A stretch of 64,000 bases of DNA from Helicobacter sp. 13S00477-4 (GCF_002272785.1 NZ_MLAS01000001.1:124001-188000); one strand, 5' to 3'; counted from the stretch's first letter, positions 1 to 14,108 are shown. Program-made: numbers and translations. The notes: generated from the letters alone by a model not told the origin.

Positions 1-644
1 CTAGCTATCTGAAAATATCTATCAAATCCACCAACCATCAAAAGTTGTTTGAATAATTGAGGACTTTGAGGTAAAGCAAAAAATTCACCATCATGCACCC
101 TACTAGGAACTAAATAATCTCTAGCTCCTTCTGGAGTGGTTTTTGATAAAATCGGTGTTTCTACTTCTAAAAAATCCATTTTTGCCAATGTATTCCTAAT
201 TGCAATAGCAATATCACTACGCATTTTAAAAACTTCAAAAGATTTTTTAGAACGTAAATCTAAATATCGATATTTCAATCGCAAATCCTCATTCACACTG
301 TCATTTCCAACAAAAATAGGTGGAGTAAGGCTCTTATTTTCAATTATCAATTCATCAAGAACAACTTCGATCTTGCCAGTTTTGAGTTTTGGATTTTCAA
401 GTCCCTCTCCTCTTGCCCTTATCTTACCTTTGGCAATCAAAACATATTCATCTCTTACATTTGAAGCTATATTATATGCAGGCGTCGCAGGATCGCAAAC
501 TAACTGAATCAAACCACTCTTATCCCTCAAATCAATAAAAACTACACCTCCATGATCTCTATAAGTATTACACCATCCACATAAACTAACTTGCTTGCCT
601 ATATCATTTTCATTCAAATCCGCACATAAATGAGTCCTTAACAT
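1..644 (-). CDS. aspS: Aspartyl-tRNA synthetase, N-terminal part (runs off the left edge)
   Basis: Charges tRNA-Asp in the cytoplasm; Helicobacter AspS is generally of the non-discriminating type that also loads Asp on tRNA-Asn for GatCAB, which fits the gatA gene later in this window. The reverse strand translates from ATG at 644 without a stop to base 1. It begins [10 protein letters not shown], then [19 protein letters not shown], the OB-fold anticodon-binding domain typical of bacterial AspS. Next come LRYRYLDLR-type residues (KYRYLDLRS) and the start of the class II catalytic core ([15 protein letters not shown], then [13 protein letters not shown]). About 214 residues are visible; the rest lies outside. 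It follows cheV by 24 bases on the same strand, so the two are probably cotranscribed. Confidence 0.95.
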   Translation of the reverse strand, partial: MLRTHLCADLNENDIGKQVSLCGWCNTYRDHGGVVFIDLRDKSGLIQLVCDPATPAYNIASNVRDEYVLIAKGKIRARGEGLENPKLKTGKIEVVLDELIIENKSLTPPIFVGNDSVNEDLRLKYRYLDLRSKKSFEVFKMRSDIAIAIRNTLAKMDFLEVETPILSKTTPEGARDYLVPSRVHDGEFFALPQSPQLFKQLLMVGGFDRYFQIA

Positions 645-668
645 TATTACCTTTCCTAAAAAATAAAC

Positions 669-1616
669 TCAATATTCTGTCAAATATTGCTTCAAAAGTT
701 CTTCAATTTCCAAAGCATTTGATTTAGTAATAAAACCATCTGCATCCAAAACCTTAGCCATCTGTTTATTAGAATCACTACTCATAGAAGAATTAATAAT
801 AACTGGAATATGCTTTGTTTGAGGATTCTCTTTTACTTGTTTTAGGACTTCAAATCCTGAAACTTCAGGCATTTCTAAATCTGTGATGATTGCACCTATA
901 TGCTCAATATTGTTGTCTGATTTTAAATAATCCAATAAAATTCTTCCATTTGGAAAAGTGAAATATTTTAAATCAAGTTTTTCTATAATTTTTTGTAAAG
1001 ATTTTGCAGCTGATTTAGAATCTTCGACCAATAAAATAATTTTATTGCTACGAATAGTCTCAATAGGCTGGAGCTCTAGTCCTGAAAAATCTTCTAGCAT
1101 TGGAAAAGCATCTAAAATCATTTTTTCAACATCTAAAATCTGTATGACTGAACCATCATCATATTTTGTCGTGGCTGTAACTTTACTATCACTATCAAAA
1201 CCATATTCACTCCCCACACTGACCTCTGACCAATTTTTTTGAATAATCCGTTTCACGCCAAGTATTTTCAACCCTATAGTATGGTTTGAAAAATTACATA
1301 TCACTACTAAACTTTTTTTTCCTTCAATAGAATAAGGTCTTAAATCCCTTTGTGTATCCTGCGAACTATAATGAAGCCATCTTTTCATATCTACTAAAGG
1401 GATAGATTCACCCCTCACAGTCAAAAAACCAAGCATTATGCCATCATTTTCTCCTGCCGTTTCAGTAAACTCACCATTATAATAAATAATCTCTCGGATT
1501 TTGAACACATTCATTGCATATAATTGAGAATTGGATTCATTATCAAGGGTAAAACACAAAAATTGAACTTCATTATTAAGATGTAATGAAGTCGTTTTAT
1601 CAACATCACTTATCAA
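669..1616 (-). CDS. cheV: Chemotaxis coupling protein CheV (CheW-receiver fusion)
   Basis: CheV links chemoreceptors to the CheA kinase and is tuned by phosphorylation. Residues about 15-165 form a CheW-like domain (FTLDNESNSQLYAMNV, then LTVRGESIPLVDMKRWL). Residues about 192-312 form a receiver domain with acidic pocket VEDS, phospho-acceptor Asp246 in IITDLEMP, and the conserved Lys in FITKS near 298. The start is TTG at 1616, chosen because AAGGAG lies five bases upstream and no better ATG is available. The arrangement next to ligA matches H. pylori HP0616 (CheV2). It is divergent from ligA and upstream of aspS. Confidence 0.95.
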   Translation of the reverse strand: MISDVDKTTSLHLNNEVQFLCFTLDNESNSQLYAMNVFKIREIIYYNGEFTETAGENDGIMLGFLTVRGESIPLVDMKRWLHYSSQDTQRDLRPYSIEGKKSLVVICNFSNHTIGLKILGVKRIIQKNWSEVSVGSEYGFDSDSKVTATTKYDDGSVIQILDVEKMILDAFPMLEDFSGLELQPIETIRSNKIILLVEDSKSAAKSLQKIIEKLDLKYFTFPNGRILLDYLKSDNNIEHIGAIITDLEMPEVSGFEVLKQVKENPQTKHIPVIINSSMSSDSNKQMAKVLDADGFITKSNALEIEELLKQYLTEY

Positions 1617-3690
<2,074 letters not shown>

Positions 3691-3727
3691 ATAAATCTTA
3701 AAGACCATACTTTCTTTCATCTATAAC

Positions 3728-4282
3728 TCAATGTGAACAACCACAGCCTCCACCACCTCCACAACAACCACCTTCTTCCTTATGATGTCCTTCACCAGTC
3801 CCACAACCACAACCCCCACCGATATGACCACTTATGATTTCTTCTTCGGTAGGCTCTCTTGAATCTAGAACAGTTATATTAAACAAAAGTGTTTTACCAG
3901 CAAGAGGATGATTATAATCAATCATAACCATTTTATCACTAAAATCTTTGACAATAACTTGAACTGTTTGTCCATTTTCTCCCTGTCCAAAAAGAGTCAT
4001 CCCTTTTTTCAAATCAATACCTTCAAACTGTTCTCTAGGAATCTCTTGCAAAAAATCATTCCTATAAATCCCATAGGCTTCTTCAGGCTTCACTTCAATT
4101 TCAATTTTCTTTCCAATTTCTGCACCAATGATTGCTTTTTCTAATCCAGTAATAACTTGACCAGCACCAACTAAAAATTCTAAAGGTTTTGTACCTATAT
4201 TTGAATCTACAATTTCTTTAGTCCCAAAATCCATCACTTCATACTCAATAGAAACGACTTTGTTATTCTCTATACTGTTCAT
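3728..4282 (-). CDS. slyD: SlyD-type FKBP peptidyl-prolyl isomerase with Cys/His-rich metal tail
   Basis: A folding helper and nickel metallochaperone; in H. pylori SlyD (HP1123) assists hydrogenase maturation. Residues 1-70 show the FKBP half (TKPLEFLVGAGQVITGLEKA). The insert-in-flap chaperone domain lies in the middle and the FKBP closes with NHPLAGKTLLFNITVLD. From about residue 150 the tail is almost only Gly, Cys and His, with CGCG, HHKEEGGCC and GCGCSH, a clear metal-binding appendix. Its start overlaps the end of the preceding cpoB gene by four bases, so it is the last gene of the Tol-Pal operon. Confidence 0.93.
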   Translation of the reverse strand: MNSIENNKVVSIEYEVMDFGTKEIVDSNIGTKPLEFLVGAGQVITGLEKAIIGAEIGKKIEIEVKPEEAYGIYRNDFLQEIPREQFEGIDLKKGMTLFGQGENGQTVQVIVKDFSDKMVMIDYNHPLAGKTLLFNITVLDSREPTEEEIISGHIGGGCGCGTGEGHHKEEGGCCGGGGGCGCSH

Positions 4283-5256
4283 TTTTTTCCTTTTGTTCGA
4301 TTTTTTATTTCTATGGCTTTTTGCCCTTGTTCACTATTTGGATATAAGTATATCAAAGAATCTAAAAACTTATGATAATTACTCAAATCTTTTGAATACC
4401 TAAATGCCCAAGCCGTATGCCACAACAATATAGGCATATAATTGGCTTTATCATTCAATAAAGCACTTTTTTTATAAAAACTGATTGCTTCTTTATAGTC
4501 CTTTTGTTTATAAGCAATTTCTCCCAAGAAATATAAACTATGTGCTGGCCTATAATTACTCTCTACCATCCATTCAAATCTAGCTTTGGCTTCTTGAAGT
4601 TTATTTTGAGGAATCATTTTCCTTGCTTCTTGAAAAATTTCTTTTTGCTTGGAAACATCTTTCTTAAAATTATTTGGATTTATATATTGTGAAGATTTTG
4701 AAACTTTTGGATTTGATTGCTTGTTTAAATCTTTATTTGTATCTGGACTTGGAGTTTGGATTTCTAAATTCTGTCTGATAGTATTGAGTTGAGAAATCAT
4801 GGTCGTATTTATCTGTGTGAGCAAATTACTCAGATCGTTTAGTTTTTTATCCAATTCTTTTATGGATTTTTGATTATTATCAACTTCTGTTTTGAGTGCT
4901 TGAATTAAATCTGCTTGTTGCTTTAATGTATTAGAATGCAATTCTTGCACAGATTCCAAAGATTTTATAGAATTTTGATGATTAGCCACACTATCAAGTA
5001 AATTTTTTATCTTTAAACTCTGACCTTCAAATAAACTCTTTAGTCCATCTTGAATTTGCTCAAGAGAAGAAACTCTATTTTGCAAATCTGTCACAACAGA
5101 TTCAAGAGTTTTATTCGTTGATTTTATGGTGCTTAACTCTTTTTTGGTTGCACCACTCTGAAGTTCAAAAGCAGAAGGTTCTGCATTTAAAGGTATATAA
5201 ATCAAGAAAATTAAACATAACTTATATTTATAACAAAAATCCTTCACTTGACTCAT
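4279..5256 (-). CDS. cpoB: CpoB/YbgF-like Tol-Pal associated periplasmic protein
   Basis: CpoB family proteins coordinate peptidoglycan synthesis with Tol-Pal driven outer-membrane constriction. An N-terminal hydrophobic stretch (CLIFLIYIPLNA) ending near AEPSA looks like a signal peptide. Residues about 35-150 are coiled coil (SLEQIQDGLKSL, IQALKTEVDNNQKSIKELDKKL). The last 120 residues contain tetratricopeptide-like repeats (AHSLYFLGEIAYKQKDYKEA, then HTAWAFRYSKDLSNYHKF). The order pal-cpoB equals HP1125-HP1124. Starts at ATG 5256 or GTG 5265 are both possible; neither has a strong ribosome site. Confidence 0.85.
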   Translation of the reverse strand: MSQVKDFCYKYKLCLIFLIYIPLNAEPSAFELQSGATKKELSTIKSTNKTLESVVTDLQNRVSSLEQIQDGLKSLFEGQSLKIKNLLDSVANHQNSIKSLESVQELHSNTLKQQADLIQALKTEVDNNQKSIKELDKKLNDLSNLLTQINTTMISQLNTIRQNLEIQTPSPDTNKDLNKQSNPKVSKSSQYINPNNFKKDVSKQKEIFQEARKMIPQNKLQEAKARFEWMVESNYRPAHSLYFLGEIAYKQKDYKEAISFYKKSALLNDKANYMPILLWHTAWAFRYSKDLSNYHKFLDSLIYLYPNSEQGQKAIEIKNRTKGKK

Positions 5257-5268
5257 TTTTAACACTAT

Positions 5269-5775
5269 TTATTTGACAAGCTTTATATCAGCTCTTCTAT
5301 TTTTTTGATAGCATTCTTTTGTTTTTTCTTGGCAAATTGGTTTACTCTCACCAAAACTAATGACTCTAATTTTGTCTTTAGAAATACCTTTGATCACCAA
5401 AGCACTTTTAACACTCAAGGCTCTTTTAGTTCCTAAGGCATAATTATACTCATCAGAACCAAATTCATCAGTATTACCTTCAATTAAAACATTCATATCA
5501 TTATCTTTGATTTTTTGTGCACTTTCATCAATAATATTCTGCATATCCGATTTTATATTGAATTTATCAAAATCAAAATATATACTACCTATCACTGTAC
5601 CACTAGGAATTTTTTCTTCTTGTGTTTGTGGCTCAGGAGTTGGTGGTGCTTCTGCAATATTATTTTGAATCTCTTCATGCGTAACTCCTGAATCAGAAAC
5701 ACTCACATCTTTTTGAGCACAACCTGCAATCAATAAAACAATAGATGCAAAACCAACCATTAAAACCTTATTCAT
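5269..5775 (-). CDS. pal: Peptidoglycan-associated lipoprotein Pal (Omp18)
   Basis: Anchors the outer membrane to peptidoglycan as part of Tol-Pal. The lipobox is LIAGC after a short hydrophobic segment, with Cys about 20 residues from the start. The C-terminal OmpA-like domain has IYFDFDKFNIKSDMQ, then IEGNTDEFGSDEYN and GESKPICQEKTKECYQKNRRADI; the two extra Cys residues may pair. ATG at 5775 was chosen because GAGGAG lies seven bases upstream; a further in-frame start at 5790 has no such site. It corresponds to H. pylori HP1125. Confidence 0.95.
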   Translation of the reverse strand: MNKVLMVGFASIVLLIAGCAQKDVSVSDSGVTHEEIQNNIAEAPPTPEPQTQEEKIPSGTVIGSIYFDFDKFNIKSDMQNIIDESAQKIKDNDMNVLIEGNTDEFGSDEYNYALGTKRALSVKSALVIKGISKDKIRVISFGESKPICQEKTKECYQKNRRADIKLVK

Positions 5776-5822
5776 ATTTAAACTCCTCATTATTTTTACT
5801 TTTTTTTAGTATCCATAGCTCT

Positions 5823-5828
5823 ATTATA
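5823..5828 (-). promoter_or_regulatory. -10 box upstream of pal
   Basis: The reverse strand reads TAGATATAATAG, an extended TATAAT, about 48 bases before the pal start. This suggests pal-cpoB-slyD can be transcribed separately from tolB, whose stop lies close by. Confidence 0.45.
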
Positions 5829-5847
5829 TCTAAAATTTAATTTGATT

Positions 5848-7101
5848 TTACCAATCAAAAGCTTGGATTTTAATATTACTCAATGGAAAAAGATAACTGC
5901 GATTATAATCCAATCGAATAATTCCCAATGCACTTTGATTTTGAGTTTGCTTCAAAAACATTATACTGCCTCCATCAATAGAAAATCTAGGCATTTGATT
6001 CGTCCCATTGGCTGTAAGTCTGCGGATATAATCACTTTTTGTAGAAATCAAATATAAATTAAAAGTATTCAATGCAAATTCATTTGCACTTTCACGACTT
6101 GTATAAACAACATAATCTCCATAAGAAGAAGCAGAGCTATTATTTTTACCATGATAAACAACTTGCTCCACAGGTGCATTGATATCAAGCTTTTTAGCAA
6201 AAACATTCGGATAACCTGCCCTATCAGAAATAAAAATCATCGCACTATCATCATTGATAAAGTTTCCTGAGACATCAATACCAGGATATCTAGTCAATTG
6301 TATTGTTTTTTTTGTTTGTAAATTATATAAAAAAATATCTGATTGTGCGTCTGGAGCAAGGGTTAAGAGTAATTTATTTCCATCTTTGCTTACATCAGAG
6401 ACAACTGCCATTCCATTACTTTGGATTATATTTTGGCTCAATCCTGTATAAATATTGTATTTTATAATTGTAGGCTTTGCAAGGTATTTTGTATAATAAA
6501 TTTCTGTTTGATCTGCATTTGCCCATTTTGGAAAAATATTCAAGCCATCTCTTACAATAACCTTTTGATAAGTCAAAGTATAATCAGATATAACAATATC
6601 TGTTTGTCCTGAGCCTACATATTTAGATAAAACAACAAAACGATTCATCCAAGCAATAGAGGGAGCTTTAATATAATCATTAATATCAATAGCCATTTTA
6701 TGTGCAATAAAGGGATATAACTTCTTATCAGAAATAGTATAGATTTTACTGATTTTGAGTTCTGTAGAGTTAATATCATATAAATATAATATTGCTTTAT
6801 CCTCTTTTGGATCATTCCTCATTTCAATACGCACTAAAAGGTCAATCCTTTTAGACCTATAAGAAGGATAATCAACAAAATTACCCTTATAAGAATCTCC
6901 ATCAAAAACTTCAAAATGACTACTAACTTTTAAATCTGTCATTAAAATTTTAAAAATTTTCTTAGCCTCTTGTGCATCCTTTGAATCAAAATAACTCACT
7001 TCAATGTTAGGAATTTTCTGAACTGTTTTCACAACATCCAATGTAGCATCTACTGCAAATAGAGTGCTACAATAAATAAAAACAAACAATAAAACTCTCA
7101 T
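5848..7101 (-). CDS. tolB: Tol-Pal system protein TolB (beta-propeller)
   Basis: Periplasmic partner of Pal. The signal peptide is MRVLLFVFIYCSTLFA. The N-terminal alpha/beta domain (to about residue 130) includes SFEVFDGD-like and YPFIAHKMAIDINDYI segments. The C-terminal half carries propeller blade signatures: ILTLAPDAQSDIFLYNLQT, SAMIFISDRAGYPNVFAKKLD and MPRFSIDGGSIMFLKQ, the typical S.D..G.P.I.. pattern of TolB. The length of 417 residues is normal. The gene abuts the tolA-like gene at a one-base TAATG overlap. Equivalent to HP1126. Confidence 0.94.
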   Translation of the reverse strand: MRVLLFVFIYCSTLFAVDATLDVVKTVQKIPNIEVSYFDSKDAQEAKKIFKILMTDLKVSSHFEVFDGDSYKGNFVDYPSYRSKRIDLLVRIEMRNDPKEDKAILYLYDINSTELKISKIYTISDKKLYPFIAHKMAIDINDYIKAPSIAWMNRFVVLSKYVGSGQTDIVISDYTLTYQKVIVRDGLNIFPKWANADQTEIYYTKYLAKPTIIKYNIYTGLSQNIIQSNGMAVVSDVSKDGNKLLLTLAPDAQSDIFLYNLQTKKTIQLTRYPGIDVSGNFINDDSAMIFISDRAGYPNVFAKKLDINAPVEQVVYHGKNNSSASSYGDYVVYTSRESANEFALNTFNLYLISTKSDYIRRLTANGTNQMPRFSIDGGSIMFLKQTQNQSALGIIRLDYNRSYLFPLSNIKIQAFDW

Positions 7102-7814
7102 TATTTTCCTTCTGTTTTGAAATTAACCTCAATATTAACAAGTTTTCCTTTCGGATAAGGAGGAAATCTTTGATTTTTTAAGGATTCTAATAAATTTTCT
7201 ACACTCTTATTATAATCATCATAGTTTGAATATCTCAATATTCTATAACTAAAATCACCATTATCAGTAATTGTCAGTAAAACACTTACTGAAGCATTTT
7301 GATAGAATGAAATTTGCCATTTTGAATATAAAATCTTATAAACTTCAGAAAACCACTTATCATAAATACCATCAGAAGTGTCTGGTTTAGGGCTCTGTGA
7401 TTGAATATCAATGATTTTATTTTTAATAGTATTTAATTTTGCATTGAAATTTTGTATACTATTTTGAAGCTCTTCAAAAGCCTTTTGTCTTCGTTTATTC
7501 ATTTCCAAATTTTTTACTTTTTCATCTCGATTATCAGGAATTTCATCTTTTGAAGAAAGTTCATTATCAATAGAAGAAAAAACATCCTTTATCCCAGTAC
7601 CTTCCAAAGGATTCCCACCTTCATCTTGATCTTCACTTCTAGAATTATCCAAAAGAGCATCAATAGAAATAGCTTGCTCAATTTTTGTATCCATTTTAGG
7701 AATGTATTTGATTGGATCAGAAAACCAAAATCCAAAAATGAGTCCAAATACAATAAAAAAATAGATTAATATGGAAAAAATACCTGAAAGACTGAGCAAA
7801 AAACGTTTATTCAT
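7101..7814 (-). CDS. tolA: TolA-like energy-transducing protein
   Basis: Predicted inner-membrane protein spanning the periplasm. A single transmembrane helix near residues 8-32 (ILIYFFIVFGLIFGFWF) is followed by a charged linker. The linker holds a coiled-coil stretch (EMNKRRQKAFEELQNSIQNFNAKL), then a small C-terminal domain (YDKWFSEVYKILYSKWQISF, LLTITDNGDFSYRILRYS) like the TonB/TolA C-terminal fold. Its place between tolR and tolB, with overlapping stop and start codons, supports TolA function. It corresponds to HP1127 by position. Sequence similarity to enterobacterial TolA is low, as is usual in this class. Confidence 0.82.
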   Translation of the reverse strand: MNKRFLLSLSGIFSILIYFFIVFGLIFGFWFSDPIKYIPKMDTKIEQAISIDALLDNSRSEDQDEGGNPLEGTGIKDVFSSIDNELSSKDEIPDNRDEKVKNLEMNKRRQKAFEELQNSIQNFNAKLNTIKNKIIDIQSQSPKPDTSDGIYDKWFSEVYKILYSKWQISFYQNASVSVLLTITDNGDFSYRILRYSNYDDYNKSVENLLESLKNQRFPPYPKGKLVNIEVNFKTEGK

Positions 7815-8212
7815 TAGCCATTAGTAACCAAAGAAACTTTTAAAAATCCTGCTTCTTTAACACTTTTGAGCAAATAAATAATATTATCATAAGTCAAATT
7901 TTTATCTGCTTTGATATAAACATTTATATTTTTATCATATTGCCTAGATAAAAGATTAAAAGTATCAGGAAATGAATTATAATCATAAGTACTATTTTTG
8001 ATATAAATTTTCTTTTTTGAATCCATCCTAATTTCTAGTATTTTATCTTGAGAAGCTTTAAATGTTTTTGAACCTTTAGGCAAGGTAATATCTTCTCGAT
8101 AAGTAATGGTAGGAGTAGTGATCATCAAAATAGCAAGCAAAACAAGCATTATATCAACCAGAGGAGTTATATTAAGCTCTGGCTTATCATCCCAGTCATA
8201 ATCATTTTCCAT
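7814..8212 (-). CDS. tolR: TolR/ExbD-type proton-channel subunit
   Basis: Partner of TolQ in the proton-driven motor. The N-terminus reads DKPELNITPLVDIMLVLLAILMI, with the membrane Asp of the ExbD/TolR family (PLVD). A periplasmic domain with IYIKADKNLTYDNIIYLLKSVKEAGF follows. The start at 8212 (MENDYDWDD) overlaps tolQ by 11 bases and is preferred; ATG 8218 is an alternative. A longer in-frame start at 8278 would add residues inside tolQ that do not look like the family. Equivalent to HP1129. Confidence 0.9.
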   Translation of the reverse strand: MENDYDWDDKPELNITPLVDIMLVLLAILMITTPTITYREDITLPKGSKTFKASQDKILEIRMDSKKKIYIKNSTYDYNSFPDTFNLLSRQYDKNINVYIKADKNLTYDNIIYLLKSVKEAGFLKVSLVTNG

Positions 8213-8783
8213 AATCATTCCCAATATTTTTTGAAAGTATGACATCTGTTTGTATTTGAATATATACAGATAAGTCATAAGCTTTACGTTTTAAAATAAG
8301 AAAAAAAGAATAAGCAGGGATTGCAGTCAATATCCCGGCAGCAGTAGCTACCAATGCTTTAGAAATAATAGGTGCTATCACATCAAAAGAAACTTGACCA
8401 CTTATTCCAAGTTTTCCAAAAGCATCTAAAATCTCAATAACTGTTCCAAAAAGACCAATAAAAGGAGCTGTAGAAGAAACAATACTCAAGACAACTAAAC
8501 CTGTTGTTGCCTGTTTTAAAACCTGATTTTTCCAAATATGAAACATTTCTTTTGAAATATTTTCACCAATATTACTACCAAAATAAAATAAAGAATTTGG
8601 AAATTTTTGCTCTCCTTTAAGTATCTTATCCAAAGATACTTTTTCTCTATTGATTAAATATTTAATTGATAAAAATTTATAAATAAAAACCCATAAAGTC
8701 AAAATAAAGTATAAAGATAACCAAAAAAGAACAAATAATGTTATAAAACCACTTTGATAAAAAAAATTCTGTATGATTGACAT
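8202..8783 (-). CDS. tolQ: TolQ/ExbB-type proton-channel subunit
   Basis: Forms the membrane channel that powers TolA. It has three hydrophobic segments: near residues 15-35, then LSIVSSTAPFIGLFGTVIEILDAF and the last segment ALVATAAGILTAIPAYSFFLIL. These carry the family hallmark APFIGLFGTV and the Thr/Ala-rich third helix. The length of 193 residues is on the short side but complete. It lies three bases from atpC and overlaps tolR. Equivalent to HP1130. Confidence 0.92.
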   Translation of the reverse strand: MSIIQNFFYQSGFITLFVLFWLSLYFILTLWVFIYKFLSIKYLINREKVSLDKILKGEQKFPNSLFYFGSNIGENISKEMFHIWKNQVLKQATTGLVVLSIVSSTAPFIGLFGTVIEILDAFGKLGISGQVSFDVIAPIISKALVATAAGILTAIPAYSFFLILKRKAYDLSVYIQIQTDVILSKNIGNDYGK

Positions 8784-8785
8784 TT

Positions 8786-9178
8786 TTATAATTTTCCTTT
8801 TGCAGTAGTTTCAATTCTAGAAACTACATTTGATATAGCTACTTTATCTGAAGTTGCATCTTCAAGGAGTTTTTTAGCATTAGAAATTGAATTTGAAATC
8901 TCACTCTCATCACTCCCATTAATTGCTACAGCACCATCTGCCAAAATATCTACTTGAATAGAATTAATCTTGGCATAGCCCCAATTAATAGCAACTAAAT
9001 CTCTTTGATTGTTCAATCTCTCAATCTCAACAACACCAGTTTTAAGCAAAGAAAGCATATCGCTATGTCCCTTCAAAACTCCAAATTCACCTTCCGCTCC
9101 AGGCAACGTAATACTTTTGACCTCGCCTGAAAATATTTCTCCATAAGGTGTAACAATATTTACAACCAATTCTTCCAT
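8786..9178 (-). CDS. atpC: ATP synthase epsilon subunit
   Basis: Central-stalk subunit of F1. The beta-sandwich domain reads LVVNIVTPYGEIFSGEVKSITLPGAEGEFGVLKGH, the family signature, followed by a short helical C-terminus. It is 130 residues long. A GAGGA ribosome site precedes ATG 9178. It is the last atp gene before tolQ, as in H. pylori. Confidence 0.96.
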   Translation of the reverse strand: MEELVVNIVTPYGEIFSGEVKSITLPGAEGEFGVLKGHSDMLSLLKTGVVEIERLNNQRDLVAINWGYAKINSIQVDILADGAVAINGSDESEISNSISNAKKLLEDATSDKVAISNVVSRIETTAKGKL

Positions 9179-9189
9179 AATTTGTCCTC

Positions 9190-11501
<2,312 letters not shown>

Positions 11502-11521
11502 GAATTTTCCTAAATTTCTTT

Positions 11522-13036
11522 TTAAGCTGTAAAGCCTATCTTAAACTCATCTAAAGCTTTTGCTAAAACAGATTCTAAATCTTTATCCAAAGCTTTTTTC
11601 ATCCTAATATCTTCAAAAATTTTAGGATATTTTGCTTCTAAAAACGGATAAAGTTCATCTTCAAATTTTACAACCTTACTAACAGGTATATCATCAAGAA
11701 AGCCTTTAGCACCTGCATAAATAATCACTACTTGTTTTTCAATAGGCAAAGGGGAGTAAGGGGCCTGTTTGAGAACTTCTACCATTCTTTGCCCTCTATC
11801 TAATTGTTTCCTGCTAGATTCATCCAAATCAGAAGCAAATTGAGCAAAAGCCTGCAATTCTCTATATTGTGCCAAATCCAATCTCAAAGTCCCAGAAACT
11901 TGTTTAGTGGCTTTAATCTGGGCAGCACCACCAACCCTTGAAACTGAAAGCCCCACATTGATAGCTGGTCTGATACCAGAGAAAAACAAATCTGTCTCTA
12001 AAAATATTTGACCATCAGTGATAGAAATAACATTCGTAGGGATATATGCAGAGACATCTCCCGCCTGAGTTTCAATAATAGGTAAAGCAGTCAAAGACCC
12101 TGCTCCTTTTTCATCACTAACTTTTGCTGCCCTTTCAAGCAATCTGGAATGGATATAAAAAACATCTCCAGGAAATGCTTCCCTGCCTGGTGGTCTTCTT
12201 AATATCAATGACATTTCTCTGTATGCAACAGCATGTTTACTTAAATCATCATAAATAATCAAAGCATGCCTTGCATTATCTCTAAAATATTCACCAATCG
12301 TAACTCCTGTATAAGGAGCCAAAAATTGCATTGCGGAAGAATCTGACGCTGAAGCGTTTACGATTACAGTATATTCCATTGCACCATATTCTTCAAGTTT
12401 TCTAACAACTTGAGCAACCGTAGATTCCTTTTGACCAATAGCAACATAAATACAAATGACATCTTGTCCTTTTTGATTGATAATAGTATCAATAGCAACT
12501 GTTGTTTTTCCTGTCTGTCTATCTCCAATAATGAGTTCTCTTTGTCCTCTACCAATGGGTACAAGTGCATCAATAGCTTTAATTCCTGTCTGTAAAGGCT
12601 CGTGAACAGATTTTCTATCCATAATACCAGGTGCCTTTTGCTCAACAAAACGATATTCTGTTGCTTCTAATTCACCTTTACCATCAATGACCTCACCCAA
12701 AGCATTGATAACCCTTCCAACAACAACATCCCCAACAGGAACCTTCATCAACTTACCCAATCTTTTTACAGATGTTCCTTCTTTGATATTTTTTCCTTCA
12801 CCAAGAATAACAACACCAACACTGCCTTCCTCAAGATTAGATGCCAAGCCTTTATCACCTGTCTCAAATTCAACCATTTCATAGGACATAACATTCTTAA
12901 GTCCATAGACTCTTGCAACATTGTCAGCATAAGAAATCACTCTGCCTGTTTCAGCTATATCAACATTTATTTCAAAATTTTCTATCCTTTCTTTAATGAT
13001 TGAACTGATTTCTTCAGGTTTTAATTTTGCTACCAC
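11522..13036 (-). CDS. atpA: ATP synthase alpha subunit
   Basis: Non-catalytic nucleotide-binding subunit of F1. It shows Walker [45 protein letters not shown], and [17 protein letters not shown]. The start is GTG at 13036 with AAAGGAG six bases before it. The length of 504 residues is normal. Confidence 0.97.
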   Translation of the reverse strand: MVAKLKPEEISSIIKERIENFEINVDIAETGRVISYADNVARVYGLKNVMSYEMVEFETGDKGLASNLEEGSVGVVILGEGKNIKEGTSVKRLGKLMKVPVGDVVVGRVINALGEVIDGKGELEATEYRFVEQKAPGIMDRKSVHEPLQTGIKAIDALVPIGRGQRELIIGDRQTGKTTVAIDTIINQKGQDVICIYVAIGQKESTVAQVVRKLEEYGAMEYTVIVNASASDSSAMQFLAPYTGVTIGEYFRDNARHALIIYDDLSKHAVAYREMSLILRRPPGREAFPGDVFYIHSRLLERAAKVSDEKGAGSLTALPIIETQAGDVSAYIPTNVISITDGQIFLETDLFFSGIRPAINVGLSVSRVGGAAQIKATKQVSGTLRLDLAQYRELQAFAQFASDLDESSRKQLDRGQRMVEVLKQAPYSPLPIEKQVVIIYAGAKGFLDDIPVSKVVKFEDELYPFLEAKYPKIFEDIRMKKALDKDLESVLAKALDEFKIGFTA

Positions 13037-13061
13037 AATTTTCTCCTTTGATTTATTAATT

Positions 13062-13592
13062 TCAAACTGCTTTTAAAATATGAGATTTTAATTGGTTTAA
13101 AAAATTTTCTTTAACAAATGATATTTCAATATCAAGATCTTCTATGACTAACTTAATCCCTTCTATTTTAGAAATTACCTGTTCAATTTTCAATTCAATA
13201 CTCAATCGAGTTGAAATTTTTTTCCTTATTTCTTCAAGCATAACAGAGTCTATTTTTTCTCTCAAATACAATAAACCAATATAAACTTTATCTTTTTCAT
13301 TAATATAAGCTCGCAAACCTTCGCATACAAATGGGGTAATTTCAAGCCTATCATTTTCTATTAAAAGTTTAATAAAATTATTTATTCTATGATCCTTTGA
13401 TTCAACTAACTGTAATAAAAAATTTTGTTTATCAGGTGTTTGAATATAGGGTGAATGGATGATATTTAAAAATTTCTCTATAGAAAAAAGACCAACAATT
13501 TTTTCTAATTCTTTTAAAAAAGAGTCGATGTCTGTTTTTTTTAAATCAGAAACAATAGCTTTTATATATTTTTTAGCAATATTTTCAAGCAT
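13062..13592 (-). CDS. atpH: ATP synthase delta subunit
   Basis: Peripheral-stalk subunit that joins F1 to the b subunits (OSCP fold). The N-terminal helix bundle ([13 protein letters not shown]) and the C-terminal segment ([23 protein letters not shown]) are recognisable. It is 176 residues long. It touches atpF with a one-base overlap and its place upstream of atpA is standard. Confidence 0.92.
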   Translation of the reverse strand: MLENIAKKYIKAIVSDLKKTDIDSFLKELEKIVGLFSIEKFLNIIHSPYIQTPDKQNFLLQLVESKDHRINNFIKLLIENDRLEITPFVCEGLRAYINEKDKVYIGLLYLREKIDSVMLEEIRKKISTRLSIELKIEQVISKIEGIKLVIEDLDIEISFVKENFLNQLKSHILKAV

Positions 13593-14098
13593 TAAGAGAC
13601 CTTTTTATTTAAGATATTAAGATAATCAGAATTTTCAAAAGATGCTTCTTGGCTGAATAACTCAAAAAGTATATCTTGTATGACCTCTTTTTCCATCTTT
13701 TTTTGCTCAAAATCCATCAAAATTTCATTATTTTTAATCAAATTCTCTATGTCTACCTTAGACTGCTCATCAATCTTTTGCACTATCAAATAAGCCTCTT
13801 TCTTAGCAATAGCAACAATATCTATTGCTTTTTCTTTAGCTTCTTCAAGTTTTTGTAAAGCTTGTTCTTTTGTTTTATTTGCTATTTTTAGCTTTTCTTG
13901 AACTTCATCAAGCTTCTTTGCTATACTTTCTCTACGGTCGCTAAACAATTTTTTGAGTTTATCTGCTAATAAATACCATATAATCGCAATAAAAATAACA
14001 AAATTAATAACACGTTCAACGATATCTGTATCTGAAAGGTTTATGTCTGCTCCAAATAAAAAAGAAGCACCAAATAAAAAACAAAAAAGATATTTCAC
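13592..14098 (-). CDS. atpF: ATP synthase b subunit with signal-like N-terminus
   Basis: Peripheral-stalk b subunit. An N-terminal hydrophobic segment (YLFCFLFGASFLFGA) resembling a cleavable signal is followed by a membrane helix (NFVIFIAIIWYLL) and DKLKKLFSDRRESIAKKLDEVQEK. The rest is long coiled coil. Helicobacter and relatives carry two different b-type genes, and this one is the longer. It follows atpF' by ten bases. Confidence 0.92.
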   Translation of the reverse strand: MKYLFCFLFGASFLFGADINLSDTDIVERVINFVIFIAIIWYLLADKLKKLFSDRRESIAKKLDEVQEKLKIANKTKEQALQKLEEAKEKAIDIVAIAKKEAYLIVQKIDEQSKVDIENLIKNNEILMDFEQKKMEKEVIQDILFELFSQEASFENSDYLNILNKKVS

Positions 14099-14108
14099 AC
14101 TTCTCTCC

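Noticed and set aside
1244-1260. parS-like half site (GTTTCACG) in cheV
   Set aside because: Only one half of the palindrome is present and it lies far from parAB; no full parS site was found in the window.
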